A stretch of 64,000 bases of DNA from Adineta vaga. Taxonomy: Eukaryota; Rotifera. The stretch is taken from assembly GCA_021613535.1 (NCBI GenBank), contig CP075496.1, positions 8,680,001 through 8,744,000 of the forward strand, given 5' to 3'. The position numbers and the translations under genes were made by a program. The notes under the pieces were generated by a model. It was not told where the DNA came from. It did no database searches and was given only the letters and a program-made list of their open reading frames with translations. Below are positions 57,150-64,000 of the stretch, piece by piece (the stretch's first letter is position 1; each line of letters begins with the position of its first letter).

Positions 57150-58165
57150 AATAACTAGAAAGCCAATGATTTGATTTCAGGGTTTCTTTTAATTTTATCT
57201 AATGTACTTTTATAACCTTTATGAAAATATAAAAGATTCAGATTGTGTTCTCTTTTTGACAATAATAATTCTAGATAAACGTAGTAAATGAATGATATTT
57301 TCAGTATCAAATCCATCGCAAGTGATACGCAAATGAGTCAACTGTGATACAGTAAGAATCTTTTGCAGATGATCGATTGTTTAATCAATACTAATTGTGA
57401 AAATCTGCATAGAAATAAGTTCCGTAGCGTTTGGAAAGTAATTCGTACAGCTCATTAAAGCTTTGTTGCCTTGAATATGGAATACTATGTACAGAAATCA
57501 AATTCATTATGATTAGTAAATAATTAAGTTTGATGAAAGAGATTTTCATAGCCTTGTCATGGAGGTCAGATATAACATTTCATGAAAGACGTCGAAAGTT
57601 GCAGAACATATGATAGAACACAATTCAATTCATTGAAATCCGCTAAACGGTCGATAGTTAAATATTGAATAGAACTGAATTGATCAGTCGCCATCGATAA
57701 TAGATTCGACTGAGAACTTGATGTAAAAGATAGTAAACGACTTTGGTTTTAACTGGATCGATTAAATTAAGAACTAATGAATGCAGATTCAGTAGTTAGA
57801 AGTAAATATTTAAGAAGATTGTTTACAAATGTTGTTTCAATATGATTAAATATAAGTAGTTCAAGACGAAGAAATTGTTGAATAATAATGCTTGGGAGTG
57901 AAAAGTAACGATCAATAAGAAATGGTTGGGATAAACAAATCGATTGAATTCGAGATCTATTCGAAAGAATAATATGTTTATGATAATGTTAAAATACAGT
58001 TTTTGATACAGATGAAGTATTAATTCTAATTGGCGATGTTGAATAGATAAGTAAATTATGAAATCGTTTTATTCCGATTTGAAAAAGATGTATGAATATG
58101 ATAAAGATCTAAGAATTCCATTATTTCATACATTAATTCATTAGGTAAATCTTTTCAAAACGAGT
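57150..58165 (-). pseudogene. Decayed F-box/LRR-like gene
   Basis: On the minus strand an F-box start is readable (RLPNELMYEIMEFLDLYHIH, about 58105-58165), followed in shifting frames by FSN..HNLLIY and by long stretches such as IQSICLSQPFLIDRYF and IIIQQFLRLELLIFNHIE. Further on, VSQLTHLRITCDGFDTENI (about 57300) is LRR-like. Several stops and frame changes interrupt it. It resembles the intact intronless F-box gene at 6.3-8.0 kb in style. It lies within 300 bp of the truncated end of the VPS13 gene. Confidence 0.65.
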
Positions 58166-58567
58166 CTGAGTTCTATCATGTATTTCAATCAATCTATTCG
58201 ATTGGACTATTATCATAAAAATAAACAAATCTTATTTTATAACATAATTCGATTCGGAATTGCTTGTATGTTATGCAATAACGTGTTATTCATATGTCCT
58301 TCTGCACAGAATATATGAAACAGAACGTGGAAAGAGACGTGTCATTAAAACAGATTTTCAATTTCATTGAAAGATTTTTCTTACGTAATTCTTAACTAAG
58401 ACAGCTAATGTTTTTTACACGTGTAAAATCTTTGTCTTTTCTTTCACCTTATCGTATTTCACACTTTCTACAATAAACAATGACACGCATTATACTATAA
58501 AAAGTGTTTTTTTTACTTTATAGGCAATATAATATCGATCTTCCGGTAAATCGTTCTTTGCAAAAGA

Positions 58568-59587
58568 ATGGCAACATCAAATTCACAAAAAGCACCGTGT
58601 GTGACTTGTGGTAAAGTAACGGGTCTCTTCACCTGTCGTGGATGTCAACAAGATTTTTGTACACGTCATGTTGCAGAACATCGACAAGAATTAGGAAAAC
58701 AAATGGATGAATTATCATTTGAACATGACCGTTTACGGCAGATTTTACTTGAACCAACAACAGATCTGAAATTACATCCGTTCATAATAGATATCAATGA
58801 ATGGGAACAACAATCAATCGATAGAATTCATCAAATAGCTAATGATGCTCGAAAACAGTTGGAAATATCGATATTGATTCATCGAACAAAATTCAATGAG
58901 GATCTGACTAAGATTGCAAATGAATTAAAAAAAGCGCATGAAGATGATGATTATTTTGAAACTGATTTAAGACAATGGATAGAAAAAATAGATCAGCTGA
59001 AAAAAGAGCTCATTCAACCATCAAATGTGAAACTTTCTCGAGTATATAATGATATTCTTTCATCCATCCCAAGAGTGATTGAAACTACTTCATCTAAAGA
59101 AGTCTTTCAACAATCGACGGATGGAGTTCAAATAGAAGAAAATGGTCACGTTATTACTAAAACTATACGTTCTACTCATGCAACAGTACGTGGTAGTGGT
59201 GAATATACGAACGGTCAACATCAATTTCGATTTAGAATCGAGCGATATTCTCAACCTGGATGGATACAGATTGCAATTGTATGTAAAAATATACCTCTTC
59301 AAGCAAATTGTTATGACACTCGATCATTATATGGTTGGGCGGGATCTAATCAAGTTTATATTGATGGAAAAAATTATCAAGGACATAATGGATATCAGGT
59401 CGATATAGAAACAAATGATATATTAGAATTCATCGTTGATTGTGATCGACGAATCATCCGTTTAACCAACGAACGTACACATTCATCATCTATACTGAAT
59501 ATTGATATACAGCATTGTCCATTTCCATGGCAACTTAGTTTTGGTCTTTACAATCTACAAGATCGTGTTCGCATTCTCCATGCATGA
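58568..59587 (+). CDS. B-box-like zinc-finger, coiled-coil protein with SPRY-like C-terminus
   Basis: Single exon, 339 residues. Residues 10-45 form a small zinc finger (CVTCGKVTGLFTCRGCQQDF followed by Cys, His and His), close to a B-box. Residues 45-165 are charged and helical, a likely coiled coil (ARKQLEISILIHRTKFNEDL). The last 160 residues form a beta-rich SPRY/B30.2-like domain with RIERYSQPGWIQIAIVCKN, YGWAGSNQVYIDGKN, DILEFIVDCDRRIIRLTN and PWQLSFGLYNLQDRVRIL. The architecture is TRIM-like without a RING, suggesting a binding adaptor. Intronless; the ATG is preceded by stops. Confidence 0.75.
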   Translation: MATSNSQKAPCVTCGKVTGLFTCRGCQQDFCTRHVAEHRQELGKQMDELSFEHDRLRQILLEPTTDLKLHPFIIDINEWEQQSIDRIHQIANDARKQLEISILIHRTKFNEDLTKIANELKKAHEDDDYFETDLRQWIEKIDQLKKELIQPSNVKLSRVYNDILSSIPRVIETTSSKEVFQQSTDGVQIEENGHVITKTIRSTHATVRGSGEYTNGQHQFRFRIERYSQPGWIQIAIVCKNIPLQANCYDTRSLYGWAGSNQVYIDGKNYQGHNGYQVDIETNDILEFIVDCDRRIIRLTNERTHSSSILNIDIQHCPFPWQLSFGLYNLQDRVRILHA

Positions 59588-60111
59588 TTCGTTCTTATTA
59601 AGAAATAATCAAAATCTCTATAAAAATCCTTCGAGAGTTATTTTATACATCGTATGTCTTGCAATGAACTCAATGATTATCTGAGACACACAACATTCGT
59701 TGTATCTATCATTCATCAAGTTTAATTAGTATCTCATATGTGTGCTTTTTTCTATTCATTTAAGAAACCTGACTAACGGTGTGCGTGTGATCGATGAGAT
59801 GTGTCATAGATAAAATCGATACAAATCATCAAAATGATGTCGTAATGTACATACCACCCATCGAAACGACAATTTCTATCGTTCATAAGTTTCAAATTGC
59901 ACTAAAAGGAAGAGAATCATTTGAATTCGTTTGCAGAAATCCTTTATCACCGAGTCGGGTTGTTTTTTATTTTATTGTCTCCAAATAAACATACCTAAGC
60001 AGACCATTTTAGAATTACATAAAACTATGAACACAAAAGAAAAATGACAAATATATTGATGGATATTTCAGACGTCTGTTCTAATAATAAGACATCAGGA
60101 GCATGTGTTGA
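59588..60111. other. Spacer between convergent genes
   Basis: About 0.5 kb; AAATAAA near 59984 could be a polyadenylation signal. Short open frames here lack support. Confidence 0.55.
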
Positions 60112-60360
60112 TTATTTTGTTGATTCATTCTTTTTTTCTAAACGAAGTTTTGTTATATTATCTTCGATACTCTTGATGGTACTCATTTTCAGCTCATGAT
60201 ATTGACGTAATTTCGCATCTTGTTGCTTTTCTAATTCATTGAATTCTTGTTGAAGTTCATGATGCCATGGATATAAAACGGTTACTTGAAAGCCTAAAGC
60301 CACCGATGCGATGAGAAAATTGACGAATGGCAGATATTTTTGAACGAGACGATGGACCAT
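60112..60360 (-). CDS. Small single-pass membrane protein with coiled coil
   Basis: Single exon, 82 residues. A basic N-terminus (MVHRLVQKYLPF) leads into one hydrophobic helix (VNFLIASVALGFQVTVLYPW), then a charged coiled coil (LQQEFNELEKQQDAKLRQYH) and a Lys-rich end. The size and layout resemble small mitochondrial inner-membrane assembly factors such as PET117, but no diagnostic motif confirms this. The coding character is supported by mixed composition compared with the AT-rich flanks. Confidence 0.5.
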   Translation of the reverse strand: MVHRLVQKYLPFVNFLIASVALGFQVTVLYPWHHELQQEFNELEKQQDAKLRQYHELKMSTIKSIEDNITKLRLEKKNESTK

Positions 60361-62466
60361 CTTATCTTGATTAAAGTGTACTTTTAAAAAGTCTTGTGTT
60401 ATTGTTATTTTTAACGAAGTAAATAATGAGTGTGTTTTCGTCGATGATGCTGAGAAGAACAGAAAAAGTAACTTGTCGTCCTTTGCACCACCATTGTGAC
60501 GCTACATCAACAACCAATCAAATGTTACATAGAATGATCCAATGAGAAATCAGATGTTCAAAATAAACAGAAATACCCCATCTACATTAATGTAGAAAAC
60601 GAAAAAGAATCTTCATAAATGATGAAATTCTTTGAAATTTTAATAGAGTTATATAAAAACAATCATTGTCTATTCGGGATCCTGTTGTTATAGAAACCTC
60701 AGAGGCGGTAATCGATTGATTTTCTTTCGTGTTCGAACATGTTTAATGTATTTCATTGAAACTGCTACCTGACATCTAGAAATCGATTCTTTATTTATAT
60801 AGTTATATCATCAATCGTACATATTAGTCAGAGAAGATAAATGATCTACGTAATTACGTTACTATATCCGACCATGTCATGTTTTGTATACTCTGAGTTG
60901 AGAGTTTAACGATCGCTAATAAAAGATAAGAGATATAATTTCTTTTCTTTTTTTCACACAAAAATATACCAATTTTCATAAGGAAAAGAAAACATTGGAA
61001 TATCATACATTAATTACAATCCACTTCCTTCGTCTGAACTATCGGAAACGTTATTTACAAACTAAGATTTTCTGAGAACAAAGAAGACTAAATAATAACC
61101 TATGTTGTATTTTCTTTCACACATAAAATGTCACACCATAAATAATGAAAAATCACTACTGATTTCACTGAAATGTTCAAAAAAAATTCATTCATCCTCG
61201 ACAAATAAGGATTCTTTTTTTCTAATTCTGATTAGTCTAGCTATATTATTCAACTATTATGCTTCATCAACCATATTGTTATATTCTCTACGGAATCATA
61301 TTTATTCAATGCAATCGGAAAAGATAAAATAAAGGTACTGTTCTTTTGATTTCTCAACGGTAAAGAAAACAACTCAATCATCCAAACTATTTCTTTCCAC
61401 ATGTCATTAAATCAGTTATTAGTTTACAATTGACTTGAACGAAATCATTTTGTATTATATATCGATTTCGAGAGCAACTAATATACTAATAAGAAATGTC
61501 TTGTTAACTTATCATCATCTTCGTTTCTTTTTCCTTTACGTTCATTCTTATCGATGCTGTTATTATTGTTCTAGTTATTTAATTTTTCTTTCTTTTTTAC
61601 TCTCTCTCTCTCTCGTAACAGTGGTTATAAAAAAAGAAGAAGAAGAAAGAAATATACGTAAACTCTAGTGGAACAAAAAAGCAAAAGAAGAAAAAACGAT
61701 GAAGAAAAAAAATTCAAATTCACAACACCATTTTATTCTTTTCTTTTATTCGACTACTGATAGATGCTTGTGCGTTTTGTCTACATCGAGTGTTCTTGAC
61801 ATATATTCTCATTCAATTTCTTATGTGCATTCATTCAATGCAACGATTAGATGTATATGAATATAAAACGTGTGTTTGTATCTTCTGAAAAAAAGTAGAT
61901 CATTCAAGGTAAGATAGCAATTTTATAACAATCAAATCAAAGAAAATGAAACCTCTATAATGCTCACATACATACATTCATTCATTCATTGGTTGCTATT
62001 TGTCGACTAACAGTAGTAACATTGAAAAAAACGACTTCTTTACTACACTTGCCTACCATCCTTGCCATTGAATATTTACTTATTTCTATCATTTTTTGAC
62101 TTTTTCGTTCCTTTTATTCCATGTTATCAACTGATAACTATTTCATTTACAACTTTGTCATATGTTCAATCTATTCTTTAACGAGATAAGTCTCATGTTA
62201 ATATTCTTTCAATAGTAAATACATGAACATACATATTGGAAATCATAAAAACAAGATATAATAGTATTTTTCTTCAGTTTATAATTACATTGCATGTCAT
62301 AATCCTTTTTTTCTCATTTCGATTATTTGCATTGTTATTGGAAACCATTAATTAGGTTTTTTTCTTCTTTTCTATTATTGATTTATTTTAATTCAAAAAT
62401 AAGAATTTAAATCGATATTATATGATTAAATTTTCTTTCGTTCTTTTTCCTTTAGATAATCATCCA
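60361..62466. other. AT-rich intergenic region
   Basis: About 2.1 kb with (CT)n at 61601-61615 and a GAA-rich run near 61637. Open frames at 61102-61668 are Phe/Ile/Ser-rich and look like chance. A pyrimidine-AG (TTTTCCTTTAG, ending 62455) precedes the next gene and may be a cis or spliced-leader acceptor. Confidence 0.55.
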
Positions 62467-63219
62467 ATGGTGAATATGTCTAGTAGTAATAATAGCACAC
62501 CACGTTCAACATCTCGTCAATATTCACCAACAGGAATCAATACAAGTCCTGGTGCTCGTTCAACTATTGATGAATTTCGTGAAATTGTACGTGAACAATC
62601 TTTTGTCCTTCCAAATAATTCGTCATCTGAACAAGTTCCAGTAAAACGATATCCACCATTACCTGATATTACCGTACCAAATAATCCCTTCTTTCGTACA
62701 GAAGCCACTTTAACTACGCCAAAATCCACTCAACCAAAAAAACAAATGTTCTACCATTTTGCACCAACACAACGAGCACATTTACCAGCATTAAATAAAC
62801 GTAATAATTTACCGACAATGTCTAATGTTATGGACCTAGACGAAGATCTTCCTCAATGTCATACAACTATTGCACATCGTGCAGCGACATATACATCACC
62901 AGGTGACCGAGTTATATCACCGATCAAAAGACCGTCAGCACCTTCACCACCGGCAAGTGCACATTTGAAACGACCTGGTCAAAATACTTATGCTTATGGT
63001 GATGACGATGATGAGAATTATTCCGAATTAGAAGAAAACGATGATGATGATGATAGTCAATCATTTGACGAACAAACTTATCGTTATAATCAACAACCAG
63101 TAACAATAATGAATCGTCGGATCGATCATTATAGTCAGGATAACCGTTTTATAGATATGAATCATACTCATCATAATGAACGTTCGCATCCATTGAACGC
63201 AATCAGTTTTGAACCGTGA
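62467..63219 (+). CDS. Intrinsically disordered acidic protein
   Basis: The open frame runs from 62422, but an acceptor-like TTTAG ends at 62455, so the coding exon probably starts there with ATG at 62467 (MVNMSSSNNSTPRSTSRQYS), unless an upstream coding exon exists. About 250 residues, rich in Ser, Pro, Asn and Thr. An acidic block (YGDDDDENYSELEENDDDDD) lies near residue 185. Short Ser-Pro motifs (QYSPTG, TSPGAR, VISPIKRPSAPSPP) could be kinase sites. No folded domain recognised; a nuclear or regulatory role is only a guess. Confidence 0.55.
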   Translation: MVNMSSSNNSTPRSTSRQYSPTGINTSPGARSTIDEFREIVREQSFVLPNNSSSEQVPVKRYPPLPDITVPNNPFFRTEATLTTPKSTQPKKQMFYHFAPTQRAHLPALNKRNNLPTMSNVMDLDEDLPQCHTTIAHRAATYTSPGDRVISPIKRPSAPSPPASAHLKRPGQNTYAYGDDDDENYSELEENDDDDDSQSFDEQTYRYNQQPVTIMNRRIDHYSQDNRFIDMNHTHHNERSHPLNAISFEP

Positions 63220-63837
63220 AAATTGATAAATTTGTTTTATTCATAAACAGAATTTCTTTTTTTTCTTATTCTTATTATTGAAGAATGAAAAATAGATTTT
63301 GATTTTTCTTTTTATTTCGAAATTTTCTGTTAGATATATATAAATAATAATTTGATATCGGTAAATAAAAACATTAAATTTCAATGATCTAATTCTAATA
63401 AATTCTTACAACTTTTGTAGTTAATAATAACATAGAATATTGCTACTATGACGATATGAATATATTAGAAAGAAAAAAGTTGTAATTGTAAAAGTAGATG
63501 ACTTTCTCATCCATTATGTCAAATACATCAATAAAATTCAATTTTGATTTTTAAAGAGATTATTGAATAAACTATATGATACATTTCTTTTTCAAGTATT
63601 TGATAGTTTATTTATATTGATACAATAGAATTGATTGAAATATTCTTTCTTTTATATGTATATCAAGTTGTATAATCTCTCGTACATAAGCTATAAAAAT
63701 GACGAAGGTTATTGATTTCTTCTGAATGAAAGAAATATTGAGATTGATTTGTCAATACTGTATCTAGATTCCTTTTCTCATTTTACTCTAAGAGACATTT
63801 GTATTTTATGATCAATGATTTGTACATGAATTGAATT
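63220..63837. other. AT-rich intergenic region
   Basis: 3' flank of the preceding gene, with AATAAA near 63364 and 63530. No other feature. Confidence 0.55.
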
Positions 63838-64000
63838 ATGTTGGTTGGTATCATTTTCTTCTGTATGTTTTATCAATCATTCTTTTCTTCTCTTTAAATT
63901 TTTTTCTTTCATTTTAGTAGCTTTGATTCCAATTAGTACTAGTCTTCAATGTTATGCTTGTGGATTTTGTAATGATCCATTTAATATTGAAAATGCACCC
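63838..64000 (+). CDS. LU (Ly6/uPAR three-finger) protein 4, cut by window end
   Basis: Exon 1 63838..63862 (MLVGIIFF) and the start of exon 2 at 63918 join in phase 1 to give a signal peptide followed by LQCYACGFCNDPFNIENAP. The Cys-x-x-Cys-x-x-Cys-Asn-Asp-Pro-Phe motif and the intron position and phase match the other three LU genes here. Exon 1 is shorter (25 nt versus 46 nt). The remaining cysteines and the GPI tail lie beyond the window. Confidence 0.7.

Noticed and set aside
61102-61668. Two open frames of about 76 codons
   Set aside because: Low-complexity Ile/Phe/Ser content overlapping a CT microsatellite; likely chance.

Overview
The window looks like animal nuclear DNA, most likely from a bdelloid rotifer. 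The evidence is AT-rich intergenic DNA, compact genes with many introns of about 45-60 bp, acceptor-like AG sites sitting directly before start codons (as expected for spliced-leader trans-splicing), and many F-box/LRR, LU-domain and intronless zinc-finger genes. The organism assignment is inference; another compact spiralian genome is not excluded. I recognise no transposon, rRNA, tRNA or CRISPR array.

Layout. 1-12.5 kb: a minus-strand FBXO21-like gene cut by the window edge, decayed coding remnants, a Ser/Thr/Ala/Pro-rich single-pass membrane protein with an apparent 1-nt frameshift, an intronless F-box protein and an LRR protein. 12.5-26 kb: two tandem paralogues, each with a short cytosolic N-terminus, one membrane helix, a huge Ser/Thr repeat stalk and two discoidin-like (F5/8C-like) modules. 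The first carries a 5.2 kb minisatellite exon that contains frameshifting indels. The two share a nearly identical exon-intron-exon tract that looks like recent duplication or gene conversion. 26-30 kb: a membrane-anchored pentapeptide-repeat protein and a class-A-like GPCR.

30-33.5 kb is an operon-like cluster of five same-strand genes separated by about 100-175 bp: an eIF4E2/4EHP cap-binding protein, two TMEM254-like proteins, an MsrB methionine sulfoxide reductase and RRP15. The four downstream genes have a polypyrimidine-AG directly at, or 7 nt before, the ATG. 34.5-43 kb: a VWA-domain protein built from symmetric phase-1 mini-exons, a PARP-type ADP-ribosyltransferase, a three-finger LU protein, a GNAT-like acyltransferase and a methyltransferase-like protein.

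43-50 kb: an uncharacterised gene divergent from an 11-exon helical-repeat-like gene, a small possibly secreted protein and two more LU genes with almost identical exon sizes. 50.8-60.4 kb: an intronless IAP (two BIRs plus RING), a VPS13 gene that ends after its N-terminal part, an F-box pseudogene right behind it, an intronless B-box/SPRY-like protein and a small membrane protein. 62-64 kb: a disordered acidic protein and the start of a fourth LU gene.

Most genes are unrelated in function. The clear groupings are the operon-like cluster, the mucin-like pair and the dispersed LU family. Exon coordinates come from reading-frame continuity and GT-AG (occasionally GC-AG) sites; no transcript data were available.
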